DNA of 64,000 bases from Streptomyces sp. AV19 (GTDB taxonomy: Bacteria > Actinomycetota > Actinomycetes > Streptomycetales > Streptomycetaceae), in the NCBI RefSeq assembly GCF_015999245.1, contig NZ_JAEAMR010000004.1, forward strand, positions 237,819-301,818. Reading direction: 5' to 3'. Below the pieces are notes generated by a model, which saw nothing but the letters and a program-made list of their open reading frames with translations, was not told the DNA's origin and searched no databases. The translations under genes and the position numbers were made by a program. Of this stretch, positions 32,116-40,113 are shown piece after piece. The first letter of the stretch is position 1, and each line of letters starts with the position of its first letter.

Positions 32116-32423
32116 GGCGGGTCCTTCGGTTCGGCTGTGGCGGCTGGTGTGGAGGCCCTCATGGTGCAGAGGGCATGCGGGGGACGGCGATTACCTCCGA
32201 GGTCATGGCGTCCCGCCCCGCGCCGCCACGGCAGCAGGGCCGCGAGGGCGAGCACCAGCAGGAGCGGGATCACCGGCAGCGCGTGGACGTGGACGCTGTG
32301 GACGAACGACGCCCGCGCCGCGTCCGCCAGCTGCCCGCCGAGCGGCTCGGGCAGGCGCCCGGCCTGCGCGAGGGCGGACGCGAGGGTCCCAGTGGCGGAC
32401 GGCGGGGCGCCGGGCGGAACTTG
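32112..32423 (-). pseudogene. C-terminal fragment of a DHA2-type MFS efflux transporter
   Basis: About 103 residues remain. LASALAQAGRLPEPLGGQL with ADAARASFVHSVHVHALPV resembles the last periplasmic loop of EmrB/QacA-type exporters, and the following VIPLLLVLALAALLPWRR resembles their last helix. Upstream of 32423 the similarity ends and the CRISPR array starts 31 bp further on, so the N-terminal four fifths of the transporter are missing. The fragment's stop overlaps the SnoaL-like start by 4 bp. Confidence 0.7.
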
Positions 32424-32454
32424 AGGAGCAGGCCACCTCACCGCCGAGTTGAAC

Positions 32455-32666
32455 GGACCACCCTCGCCCACGCGGGAACCACGCCGACTGCATGCGCACG
32501 CCGAGCACGTCCAGCGGACCACCCCCGCCCACGCGGGGACCACACTCCCGAGACAAGTGAACTCTGGGACGAGCGCTGGACCACCCCCGCCCACGCGGGG
32601 ACCACTCCCGCACAGGACGTGGGCCGGGCGGAGCTCCAGGACCACCCCCGCCCACGCGGGGACCAC
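32455..32666 (-). CRISPR. Type I-E-like CRISPR array: four repeats, three spacers, no cas genes
   Basis: Repeats of 28 bp at 32639-32666, 32578-32605, 32516-32543 and 32455-32482; on the minus strand they begin GTGGTCCCCGCG and end GGGGGTGGTCC, with a GC-rich internal palindrome like the E. coli type I-E repeat. The first three are identical; the last (32455) has two changes, as expected of a trailer-end repeat, so transcription should run leftward from a leader right of 32666. Spacers are 33, 34 and 33 bp with unrelated sequences. No cas gene lies in the window. Confidence 0.93.
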
Positions 32667-32787
32667 CCTACTTGACCTGCGGCGCCAGCATGCGCATACG
32701 CCGACTTCATTCACTTGCCGTGCGCAGCGCGCCCGCTGGGCGTCAGCACCTCGCCCCTGCCCGTCCCCTGCCCACCCACCAACTCCC

Positions 32788-33762
32788 TCAATCCCCAACC
32801 CGCAGCAGCAACTTCCCCATGCTCGACCTGCTCCCCAGCAGGCGGTGCGCGTCCGACGCGTCCGTCAGGGGGAACTCCGCCGTCACCGGCAGCTTCACCG
32901 TGCCGTCCGCGATCGTGCGGAACGCCCGCGTCGTCAACTCGCGCAGCGCGCCGGGCGCGTTCTGGGCCAGGTTGAACAGGGAGAAGCCCGCCACCGAGGC
33001 CGTCTGCGGGAACAGCTCCGGCTGGCCGACCCGCCACGGGTCCGACGCGCTCGCGTTGCCGTAGGAGACGATCCGGCCGTACGTCGCCAGGGACGCGAGG
33101 CACTGCCGGAAGGAGTCGCCGCCGACCGGGTCGAGGGCCAGGTCGACGCCGCGGCCGCCGGTCGCGTCGCGGACGGCGTCGGCGAACGACGTCCCGGTGA
33201 AGACCTCGTCGTAGCCGTAGCGGCGGGCGTAGTCCGCCTTCGCGTCCGAGGAGACGACGCCGTACACGGCCCCCGCCCCCGCCGCCTTCGCCAACTGGCT
33301 GACCACCGTGCCGACTCCGCCCGCCGCGCCCTGGACCAGGACCGTGTCCCCGGGGCGGATTCTGCCCACCTCGTGGAGCAGCGCGTGGGCCGTCGGCAGG
33401 ACCGTCGGGACGGTCGCGGCGACGCGCAAGTGGCCCTCCGGCAGGGCGAAGACGGACGTCGCGTCCGCGACGACGACCTCCGCGTAGGACCCGCCGGGGG
33501 TGAACGCGGCGACCGGCTGCCCGGGGTAGAACCCGAGGACGCCCTCGCCGACGGCGCGTACGCGGCCGGACGCCTCCAGGCCCGGCCGGAAGGGCAGGGA
33601 CGGGACGCGGTAGCCCTCCGTCCGTGCCTTGACGTCCGCGAAGTTCACCCCGGCGTACGCGACGTCGATGCTCACCTGTCCCGGGCCGGGCTTCGGCGGT
33701 TCGGCGGTCACCACCCGCAGGACCTCGGGGCCGCCGTACTTCTGGAACTCGATCGCGCGCAT
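32788..33762 (-). CDS. NADPH:quinone oxidoreductase (zinc-less MDR)
   Basis: A 324-residue medium-chain reductase of the QorA/zeta-crystallin type. It opens MRAIEFQKYGGPEVL, has FADVKARTEGY and PFRPGLEASGRVRAVGEGV, and a Rossmann motif VLVQGAAGGVGTVVSQLAK. No structural- or catalytic-zinc cysteines are present. GGGAGGGGAG lies before the ATG at 33762. Divergent from an ArsR-family gene across 121 bp that contain repeated operator-like sequences, so it is probably that regulator's target; an electrophile or quinone stress signal is a reasonable guess. Confidence 0.92.
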   Translation of the reverse strand: MRAIEFQKYGGPEVLRVVTAEPPKPGPGQVSIDVAYAGVNFADVKARTEGYRVPSLPFRPGLEASGRVRAVGEGVLGFYPGQPVAAFTPGGSYAEVVVADATSVFALPEGHLRVAATVPTVLPTAHALLHEVGRIRPGDTVLVQGAAGGVGTVVSQLAKAAGAGAVYGVVSSDAKADYARRYGYDEVFTGTSFADAVRDATGGRGVDLALDPVGGDSFRQCLASLATYGRIVSYGNASASDPWRVGQPELFPQTASVAGFSLFNLAQNAPGALRELTTRAFRTIADGTVKLPVTAEFPLTDASDAHRLLGSRSSMGKLLLRVGD

Positions 33763-33781
33763 GGCCGTGCTCCCCTCCCAT

Positions 33782-33837
33782 GAGTGTTCAATCAAGAGCG
33801 AACACTCCGGAGTGTAAGATCGGGATCGAACACTCCG
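33782..33837. promoter_or_regulatory. Operator-like inverted repeats between quinone reductase and ArsR genes
   Basis: GAGTGTTC (33782-33789) faces GAACACTC (33800-33807). The second arm continues into the 14-bp perfect palindrome ACACTCCGGAGTGT (33802-33815), and GAACACTCCG recurs at 33828-33837. These AT-containing sites between divergent starts are the expected targets of the ArsR-family protein. Confidence 0.8.
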
Positions 33838-33883
33838 CAAGCCCGCACCAGCAGCCCGCATCGGCCACAGGGGGATCAACGAC

Positions 33884-34213
33884 ATGGCGGAACGCACCAG
33901 TCACCGTTCGGCGCCCGCGCACACCCACCCCGACGACGTCGCGGTGCAGGCCGCGCTCGCCGCGCTCGCCGACCCGGTACGCCTCCAGCTCGTCCGGGAA
34001 CTGGCGAAGACGGACGACTGGACGCGCACCTGCGGGAGTTTCGACGTGCCCGTCGGCAAGGCGGCGTGCAGCCACCACTTCGCCGTACTGCGCTCCGCAG
34101 GCCTCGTCGAGCAGCGCGACGAGGGGGCGCGGCGGCTCAACCGCCTGCGCCGTGCCGAGTTCGACGCGCGCTTTCCGGGACTGCTCGATCTGGTACTGAG
34201 CGAGGAGAGTTGA
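33884..34213 (+). CDS. ArsR-family winged-helix transcriptional regulator
   Basis: A 109-residue regulator. The winged helix-turn-helix shows LAALADPVRLQLVRELAKTD, CGSFDVPVGKAACSHHFAVL and the wing VEQRDEGARRLNRLRRAEF. Two Cys residues (Cys in RTCGSF and KAACSHH) could serve as a thiol switch, but the classic ELCVC metal site is absent. Probably represses itself and the divergent quinone reductase through the repeats at 33782-33837. The last 77 bp overlap the 3' end of the converging MFS gene. Confidence 0.88.
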   Translation: MAERTSHRSAPAHTHPDDVAVQAALAALADPVRLQLVRELAKTDDWTRTCGSFDVPVGKAACSHHFAVLRSAGLVEQRDEGARRLNRLRRAEFDARFPGLLDLVLSEES

Positions 34214-35345
34214 CGGTGCGTCGGGCCCCGGCGGCCAGTGCCAGCAGCGCCAGGACCTCGAAGCCCGCGCCCGCCCACGGCAGTGACCCCAGCCGGCCGG
34301 CCCCGGCGAGCAGGCCGCCGACCGCGCCGGCCACCGTCTGCCCCAGGTAGACGGCGCTGTTGTTGAGGGCGAGGAGCATGTCCCCGTCGTCCCCGCCGAT
34401 GGTCAGCAGCCGGTGCTGGATCAGCGGGAAGCTGCACCAGTGCACCAGCCCCCACACCGCGAGCGCCACCGCCGTGCCCGCCGCGGAGTGCAGGGCGGGG
34501 GCGAGCGCCGCCAGGACGACGGCGAGCAGGCCGATCGAGCCGGCCGGCCCCGCGGCCGGGCCGACCCGGTCGGCCAGCCGTCCGCCCGCCATCACCCCGG
34601 CGAAGCTGCCCGCCCCGAAGAGCAGGAGCAGCCAGGGCCGTTGGGCGGCGCCGACCTGCCCGGCCCGGTCCAGGGCGGCCCCGAGGTAGGTGTAGACGGT
34701 GAACGTGCCGACGACCCACAGCAGCGTCGTCAGCAGCGCCGCGGGCGCCCGCCGGATCCGGACGGCGGCCAGGCGCCGCCGTATCCCCGCCGGTCCCCGT
34801 CCGGGTACGGACGGCAGGCTCGGCCACAAGCCCGCGAGCGTGGCCAGCGCCAGCAGCGTGACGAAGCCGAACGCCCAGCGCCAGGAGGCGACTTCACCGA
34901 TCGCGCTGCCCAGCGGAACGCCGAGCGCGATCGCCGTGGTCATGCCCGCGTAGACGACCGCGAGGGCCCGGCCGCGGCGTTCGGGGGCGGTGACCCCGGC
35001 CGCCACCGCCGACGCGGTCGACGCGTACAGCGCGGCGCCCGCGCCCGCCACCACCCGGCTGATCAGCAGCACGGCGTACGACGGCGCCACGGCGGACAGT
35101 GCGTTCCCGGCCGCGAAGACGGCCAGGACCGCCACCAGCAGCGTGCGGCGGTCCACCCGTGCCGTGACCCCCGCCAGCACGGGGGCCGCTACGGCGTACG
35201 TGATCGCGAAGACGGTCACCGTCTGTCCCGCCGCCGCCGTGGACAGGCCCAACTCGCCCGCCACCGACGGCAGCAGCCCCGAGACGATGAACAGATCCGT
35301 CCCGATCGCGAACATCCCCAGCGCCAGCAGCCAGATCCGGGCCAT
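34137..35345 (-). CDS. MFS efflux transporter (DHA1/AraJ-like)
   Basis: A 402-residue, 12-helix major facilitator. The start WLLALGMFAIGTDLFIVSGL and the motif A loop (GVTARVDRRTLL) with ISRVVAGAGAALY in helix 4 are typical of DHA1 drug or sugar exporters such as AraJ/YdhP. The ATG at 35345 follows GGGGGGCGC. It is divergent from a CGNR gene across a 56-bp region with two overlapping inverted repeats, suggesting shared regulation. Its 3' end overlaps the ArsR gene by 77 bp. Substrate unknown. Confidence 0.92.
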   Translation of the reverse strand: MARIWLLALGMFAIGTDLFIVSGLLPSVAGELGLSTAAAGQTVTVFAITYAVAAPVLAGVTARVDRRTLLVAVLAVFAAGNALSAVAPSYAVLLISRVVAGAGAALYASTASAVAAGVTAPERRGRALAVVYAGMTTAIALGVPLGSAIGEVASWRWAFGFVTLLALATLAGLWPSLPSVPGRGPAGIRRRLAAVRIRRAPAALLTTLLWVVGTFTVYTYLGAALDRAGQVGAAQRPWLLLLFGAGSFAGVMAGGRLADRVGPAAGPAGSIGLLAVVLAALAPALHSAAGTAVALAVWGLVHWCSFPLIQHRLLTIGGDDGDMLLALNNSAVYLGQTVAGAVGGLLAGAGRLGSLPWAGAGFEVLALLALAAGARRTVNSPRSVPDRAVPESARRTRHGAGG

Positions 35346-35355
35346 TGCGCCCCCC

Positions 35356-35389
35356 TAACCAGATGTGTGGTTACCCGAGATCGGTAACC
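35356..35389. promoter_or_regulatory. Two overlapping inverted repeats between MFS and CGNR genes
   Basis: TAACCA (35356-35361) pairs with TGGTTA (35368-35373), and GGTTACC (35369-35375) pairs with GGTAACC (35383-35389). They lie between the divergent starts at 35345 and 35402 and share the central GGTTA, as two competing or cooperative operator sites might. Confidence 0.75.
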
Positions 35390-35401
35390 TAACATGGGGT
35401 T

Positions 35402-36016
35402 ATGAGTGAGGAGCAAGGTCAGGATCAGGACCAGGACCAGGGCTGGGTCTGGTACGGCGACCGCGTCTGCGTCGACTTCGTCAACACCCGGCGCGACCGC
35501 TGGTCGACGGAGGAGAGCCGCGAACTGCTGCGCCGTCCGGAGGACTTGGTCGCGTGGTTCGCGGCCGCCGGGATCGGCAGCAGCTGCCGCGCGGTGGACG
35601 ACGCGGTGCTCGCGGAGGCGGTGGAGCTGCGGGAGGCGATCGACGCGGGGGTGCGCGCGGTGGTGGCCGGTGAGCCGTTCCCCGGCTCGGCGCAGCGAGT
35701 GCTGAACGTCTGGCTCGCGCGGGCCGCCGAGCGGCCGGCCCGGCTGGAGGTGCGGGACGGGGTTCCCGTGCTGGTGCCGGGTGTCCTGCCGCTGGACGGC
35801 CGGGGGGCGCTGACGCGGATCGCGGTGGACGCGGCGGAGGTCTTCGGTGGCGACGGGCGTGACCGGCTTCGCATCTGCGGGGGCGAGCGGTGCAGTGCCC
35901 GCTTCCTGGACAACTCGGCGGGGCGGCGGCGTCGTTGGTGCCGGATGGCGACGTGCGGGAACCGGGCGAAGGCGGCGCAGCATCGGAGGGCGGCGGCGGG
36001 GGGTGCGGGGAGGTAG
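35402..36016 (+). CDS. CGNR zinc-finger (ABATE-domain) transcriptional regulator
   Basis: A 204-residue protein of the ABATE/CGNR family of putative stress regulators. The N-terminal domain begins after a Gln/Asp-rich tail (EEQGQDQDQDQG) with WYGDRVCVDFVNTRRDRW. The C-terminal zinc finger has the four-cysteine pattern CSARFLDNSAGRRRRWC followed by CGNRAKAAQHRR, the family name motif. Likely controls the divergent MFS exporter through the inverted repeats between them. A repeat element and the converging gene at 36221 follow. Confidence 0.92.
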   Translation: MSEEQGQDQDQDQGWVWYGDRVCVDFVNTRRDRWSTEESRELLRRPEDLVAWFAAAGIGSSCRAVDDAVLAEAVELREAIDAGVRAVVAGEPFPGSAQRVLNVWLARAAERPARLEVRDGVPVLVPGVLPLDGRGALTRIAVDAAEVFGGDGRDRLRICGGERCSARFLDNSAGRRRRWCRMATCGNRAKAAQHRRAAAGGAGR

Positions 36017-36035
36017 GCTGCTTGCCCCCGGCCCG

Positions 36036-36187
36036 CCGGGGCTGCGCCCCTCGGCCCGGCAGCGCGCTCCGCGCGGTGAGCGGGGCTCCGCCCCGGCCCC
36101 GAAGCGCCCTCCGGGCGCTGTCTGCGCGAAGCGCAGTTTCGGGGTCCGGGGCGGAGCCCCGGGGGAAACGGTGAAAGGGCGGGCCGG
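36036..36187. repeat. Composite intergenic repeat, copy B (reversed)
   Basis: Contains the reverse complement of the 17-mer CGCCCTTTCACCGTTTC at 36165-36181, 39 bp past the stop of the minus-strand gene at 36221, and several GGGGC...GCCCC hairpins. The interval between the converging genes (36017-36220) holds nothing else. Confidence 0.85.
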
Positions 36188-36220
36188 GGGCAAACACAAC
36201 GAACAACAAGCCCGCACCCC

Positions 36221-37174
36221 TCACCCCTCCGCCGCCACCGGCACCTCGTACCCCGGCGAAACCGCCCCCTCCCCCTCCGCCAACCCCCGCCCCCTCCCCG
36301 CGAAGTAGAACGCCACCTGCTCCCCGGCGCCGTAGCACGGATCCGCCACCCGCAGCCGGTTCAGCCGGACGAAGATGTTCCACTCGTCGTGCGAGCCCCG
36401 GCTGAACCCGGCCCCCGCCCGCACCGTGTAGTTGCGCACGAAATCCTTCCGCCGCTCCTCCCAGAGCGCCGCATCCGCCGGATCTCCCAGGTCGAGAGGG
36501 CGCACACCGCCCCCGTCCCGCACGGTGCCGAAGTCCGCCCAGAATTCGGGATCGACGGCCGACTTCCGTGCGAAGTACTCCTCCACCCTCCTCACCAGCG
36601 ACCCCGACCCACCCGCCGGGTCGAAGAACTCGTGCACGTCGTCCGGCCCGAGGAAGTACACCGCGTCGAAGAGCCCGCCGAGCAGGCGTCCCCGCCGCCC
36701 CCGCCCCGACGGCGGATCGCTGAGGTAGCCGTCCTCGGTGATCACCCGCGTCCACATGCGCATGTAGTCCCCGCCGCCGGGCTCCGCCTCCGCCTTCAGG
36801 GCTTCCAGCGTGATGTCCCGCCCGGTCTCCCGGGCGAGTTCGGAAATATGACGGACAATCAATCCGGTCCCTTCCTTCGACTCCAGCTGGTACGCGGTCG
36901 GGTTGAGGACGAAGAAGCGCTCGCCCCACCGGTCGGCCAGCCGGCGGGTGACGAAGTTGGCCACCTCGGTGTTGGTGCGGAAATGACTGCCCCTGCGCGA
37001 ACTGATCGGGCAGCTGAGGTAGACGACCATGCGGTCCTCGGCCTGGGCGCGGGCGATGTCCGACTGGATCAGGGCCACGTGCTTCTGGAAGATCTCGAAC
37101 CAGTCGCCCGTGAGCCAGGTGAAGCGGATGACGGGCCGGTCGGGGACCGGGTAGCCGGTCTCGGTGGCGGTCAT
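36221..37174 (-). CDS. Unassigned 317-residue protein of the MfnB-like operon
   Basis: I do not recognise this protein. It is soluble. The segment RMVVYLSCPISSRRGSHF, then NTEVANFVTRRLADRWGERF and FVLNPTAYQ is reminiscent of the nucleoside 2-deoxyribosyltransferase/DUF4406 fold (a VYLxxPI strand, a helix with Asn, and an NP strand), and FDAVYFLGPDD could be a later strand of the same fold. That is weak inference and catalytic residues are not confirmed. The ATG at 37174 has GAGGAG seven bases upstream and is preferred over an in-frame ATG ten codons earlier. Last gene of the putative four-gene operon, 51 bp after the DoxX-like gene. Confidence 0.75.
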   Translation of the reverse strand: MTATETGYPVPDRPVIRFTWLTGDWFEIFQKHVALIQSDIARAQAEDRMVVYLSCPISSRRGSHFRTNTEVANFVTRRLADRWGERFFVLNPTAYQLESKEGTGLIVRHISELARETGRDITLEALKAEAEPGGGDYMRMWTRVITEDGYLSDPPSGRGRRGRLLGGLFDAVYFLGPDDVHEFFDPAGGSGSLVRRVEEYFARKSAVDPEFWADFGTVRDGGGVRPLDLGDPADAALWEERRKDFVRNYTVRAGAGFSRGSHDEWNIFVRLNRLRVADPCYGAGEQVAFYFAGRGRGLAEGEGAVSPGYEVPVAAEG

Positions 37175-37225
37175 GGCGTACTCCTCATCAAAATCCGGAA
37201 TCAAAATCCGGAATCGAAAGCCGGG

Positions 37226-37705
37226 TCACAGCGCGGCCAGGCTGTACGGCCCGGTCCCCGCCGCGACGAAGCAGAGAGCGACGAAGAACAGGGCGACGTT
37301 CTTCAGGGCCGAGCTGTAGTGCGCCATCGCCGCCGACGCCCCCAGGACGGCCAGCGAGGGCCGCAGTCCGGCGGACAGCTCCGGCGCCAGCCTCCCGGCC
37401 AGGGCCGTGGCCTCGGCCCGGCCGCGCAGATGGATCAGTGTGGCGGGCACCAGGAACAGCGCCAGCGCCGCACCGCCGATCCGGCCGTACGCGCCCAGCA
37501 GGACCGACAGTCCGCCCAGCGCCATCACCGCGATGCCCAGCAGGGCGAGCGGCCCCGCGAACCGGGGGAAGACGACGGCGGTCGCGTCCCGCGTCCACCG
37601 GATCGCCGCGCGGTCCTTGCCGCAGGCCCAGGCCGCGTTGAGGAACAGGCCGCCGACGCCGAGCCGCAGCAGCAGCCAGCCGACGGCGGCGAGCGTGCCG
37701 TCCAT
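37226..37705 (-). CDS. DoxX-like small membrane protein
   Basis: A 159-residue, four-helix membrane protein. WLLLRLGVGGLFLNAAWACG at the start and FAGPLALLGIAVMALGGLSV with GRIGGAALALFLVPATLIHL follow the DoxX/SURF4 pattern. Family members act with membrane redox or thiol systems but most are uncharacterised. The start may be the ATG at 37705 or a GTG at 37711 overlapping the previous stop as GTGA; either way it is coupled to the AhpD-like gene. Third in the operon. Confidence 0.85.
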   Translation of the reverse strand: MDGTLAAVGWLLLRLGVGGLFLNAAWACGKDRAAIRWTRDATAVVFPRFAGPLALLGIAVMALGGLSVLLGAYGRIGGAALALFLVPATLIHLRGRAEATALAGRLAPELSAGLRPSLAVLGASAAMAHYSSALKNVALFFVALCFVAAGTGPYSLAAL

Positions 37706-37707
37706 CG

Positions 37708-38607
37708 TCACCGCCCCCAGCCGGTCGCGCCCAGCAGATTGTTGTTGCGGACCTTGATCCGCTCGGGAACCTGCTGGTTGTAGAAGGCGGCGAAGTCGGT
37801 GACGTCCTGGTCCGAACCGGTCTCGTCCATCACCCTCAGCACGGTGAACCAGGTGTTGAGCAGACCGCTGAAGTGCGCGATGCACCAGGTGAGTTCGACG
37901 AGCATCGCATTGACGTACGCGTCGAGGTAGCCGTCGGTGCCGATGCCGGGCTGCCCGCCGAGCGGGCCCTCGGCCACGGTCTCCTCGGCGTCGGCACGGA
38001 ACACCGTCCGCAGCGCGGCGAACTGCTCGTCCGTCACGGAGTGCGGATCGCGCTGGATCGTCTCGGCCAGCCGCAGACAGAGCAATTGCGGCTCGCTGTA
38101 GAGGGGTTCGAACCCGTCGGCGCCCGCGAAGCCCTGATGCTCGAAGTCCGGCCGTCCGTTGCAGTCCACCAGGTGGAGCAGCATCTCCTCGGCCCGGCGG
38201 GCCCGTTCGGCCGGATCGGCCCCAGGCAGGATGTCGCGGAGCGCCGTGAAGCCGATGGTGGTGTGGTGGGTGATGGAGTACCGGCTGCGGTTGAGCAGGC
38301 TCACCAGGTTGATCACCAGCTCCTTGGTGACCCGGTCGATCAGGCCGGTCTGCGGGAAGAGGACCGGATCGCCGTCCGGCCGCGGCACGCTTCCGTACCG
38401 CGGCGGGTCGAAGATGAACGAGTTGGCGTAGTCGACCTCCGTGCGGGCGAGCCCGTTGTGCCAGGCCATGGTGCGGAAGAGGTTGTTCGGCCCGCTCCAG
38501 GTGCGGGCGGTCTTGTCGAACTCCGTGGCGACGTAGGGATCGGCGTACCCCATGGGCATCGGGGGCACCCGGGTCCCGGGCACGGACGGCTGTATGAGAT
38601 CGGACAT
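37708..38607 (-). CDS. AhpD/carboxymuconolactone decarboxylase-fold protein without the CxxC
   Basis: A 299-residue protein. LIDRVTKELVINLVSLLNRS and RYSITHHTTIGF correspond to the CMD/AhpD core helices, normally ELV...N..(C)xx(C)..HH. The usual redox cysteines are replaced (NRSRYSITHH), so a peroxidase activity of AhpD type is unlikely; the His residues are kept. The N-terminal half (NLFRTMAWHNGLARTEVDYA) and the helical C-terminus suggest a duplicated or extended fold. GGAAGGA lies before the ATG at 38607; the longer frame is Arg-rich. Its start is 38 bp after the MfnB-like gene's stop. Confidence 0.75.
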   Translation of the reverse strand: MSDLIQPSVPGTRVPPMPMGYADPYVATEFDKTARTWSGPNNLFRTMAWHNGLARTEVDYANSFIFDPPRYGSVPRPDGDPVLFPQTGLIDRVTKELVINLVSLLNRSRYSITHHTTIGFTALRDILPGADPAERARRAEEMLLHLVDCNGRPDFEHQGFAGADGFEPLYSEPQLLCLRLAETIQRDPHSVTDEQFAALRTVFRADAEETVAEGPLGGQPGIGTDGYLDAYVNAMLVELTWCIAHFSGLLNTWFTVLRVMDETGSDQDVTDFAAFYNQQVPERIKVRNNNLLGATGWGR

Positions 38608-38645
38608 GGCGCTCGGTCCTTCCGGTGGAGCGGCGGGGGCAGGGG

Positions 38646-40010
38646 CTAGTCGAAGGGGCGGAGCCCGCCCCGCTTGTCGGCCCAGTGGCCGACGAGCCCG
38701 GGCCGGCGTTCGACGAGGGCGTGGGCCGCCTCGGTCGCGGCCGGCTTCATCTCCTCGGGCAGCCACAGGTAACCGCCCTGCTCGGGCGGGACCAGGCCGC
38801 GGACGAGGTCGCGCACGATCACCCGGTCCTGCCGGGAGTCCGCGCCGGTGTCACCGGGGCGCGAAGGGTCCTCGGAGACGGCGGACGCGTGGCCCCGGGT
38901 GGACATCTGGTCGGTCTCCGGCACGAGCCGCCAGAGCTGCTGCGCCTGGTAACTCGTCACGGAACCCGCCAGATTGGCCTCGAGTCCCCGGTAGTGGCAG
39001 TAGTCGACGAAGAACCGGATGCCGTCGAGGGGGAGGACGCCCTTGCGCTCCAGTCCGGTGTCCGCGTCGATGTCCAGGGAGTTGAAGTCGGCCATCTGGG
39101 GGCTGTGTTCGGTGGCGACGAGGCCCACCCGGGCCGTCTTGAGCAGGATGCTGGTGTCCAGCATGATCGCGTTCCCGCCGGCCCGGGCCGTCGCGTCCAC
39201 CATGTTGGCGATGACCTGCCGGTCGGTGCGACGGCACGCGGGGTCGGCGGTGAGGCCGTAACGGCCGTGCGGGAAGAGCTCGGTGAGGGCGACGGTGGTG
39301 CTCCTCGTCCCCGCGGGCAACGCGCCCTTCTTGAGCAGGGATTCGAGCCCGACCTGACCGGGATCGGTGAACAGCGGGCGGCCGTCCTCGCCGCGCAGCG
39401 TGCCGACCGCGTAGTCGGCCAGGTCGAAGACGTCGTCCGCCGCGCCCGGCTCGCAGGGGTGGTACTCGCGCAGGCCCACCAGCGTCCGCCGGATCGCGGG
39501 CACCGAACGCCGTTCCTCCCACAGGTCCAGGTCCTGGACGAACAGCACCGACATCACCCGGGCGTGCGGGAAGTGCTCGGTCCGGCGCAGCGTGAGGACG
39601 CACTCGCGCAGCACCTCGGTGAGCAGGTCCAGCGGCATGCCGTCCAGCCCCACCTTGACGATGTTGCACGGGTGGACGCGGGTCCCCATGGAGACCGCCA
39701 CGCCGAGCGCCGCCTGGGCCGCCTTCCCGGCGATCTCGTACGGCGTCTTCTCGATCGCCTGCCCGGTCTCCGAGCGGCGGAAGAGGAGTTGGTCCTCGCC
39801 GATGTTGGTGGAGAGCTGGACGTCCAGATCCCGCTGGTAGTCGAGGACCGCGTCGCTGATCGCCATGATCTGCTGGGGTTTGATGTTTCCCAGCGCGCTG
39901 CGCGGATCCTCGCTGTCGACGATCCGGGCGCCGCCGAGAACGGCCTCGCGGGCTTCCTGGGGGTTGAACACACTCACCAGTAGCTTGCGATTTCTCGTCC
40001 GGTCGGTCAT
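38646..40010 (-). CDS. MfnB-family (furan phosphate synthase-like) protein with altered active site and insertion
   Basis: A 454-residue homologue of archaeal MfnB, which condenses two glyceraldehyde-3-phosphates to a furan aldehyde phosphate. Matching blocks, aligned from memory: KLLVSVFNPQEAREAVLGGA with IVDSEDPRSALGN; NIVKVGLDGM holding Lys119 at the Schiff-base position; IMLDTSILLKT with Asp285; GLEANLAGSV; and a C-terminal TRGHASAV before a charged end. Differences: the lysine of the VDVKNP motif is Glu34, the lysine four after the Asp is Leu289 (Lys291 lies nearby), and about 100 extra residues separate Lys119 from Asp285. A TIM-barrel aldolase is expected; the substrate may differ from MfnB. 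ATG 40010 follows GGGGG. First gene of the operon, divergent from a LysR gene. Confidence 0.8.
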   Translation of the reverse strand: MTDRTRNRKLLVSVFNPQEAREAVLGGARIVDSEDPRSALGNIKPQQIMAISDAVLDYQRDLDVQLSTNIGEDQLLFRRSETGQAIEKTPYEIAGKAAQAALGVAVSMGTRVHPCNIVKVGLDGMPLDLLTEVLRECVLTLRRTEHFPHARVMSVLFVQDLDLWEERRSVPAIRRTLVGLREYHPCEPGAADDVFDLADYAVGTLRGEDGRPLFTDPGQVGLESLLKKGALPAGTRSTTVALTELFPHGRYGLTADPACRRTDRQVIANMVDATARAGGNAIMLDTSILLKTARVGLVATEHSPQMADFNSLDIDADTGLERKGVLPLDGIRFFVDYCHYRGLEANLAGSVTSYQAQQLWRLVPETDQMSTRGHASAVSEDPSRPGDTGADSRQDRVIVRDLVRGLVPPEQGGYLWLPEEMKPAATEAAHALVERRPGLVGHWADKRGGLRPFD

Positions 40011-40113
40011 GGGAACCCCCAATCACGGAATGCTCAGGCCATTTCTCCGGCCCTTTCGAATGTCGCAGCGGCTCGCCGAGCCTGTCCAATAGATTCGTTG
40101 ATAACCTTTTTTC

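Noticed and set aside
32440..32800. cas genes or a leader-encoded protein near the CRISPR array
   Set aside because: No Cas motif in any frame on either side; the open frames through the array are read-throughs of the repeats.
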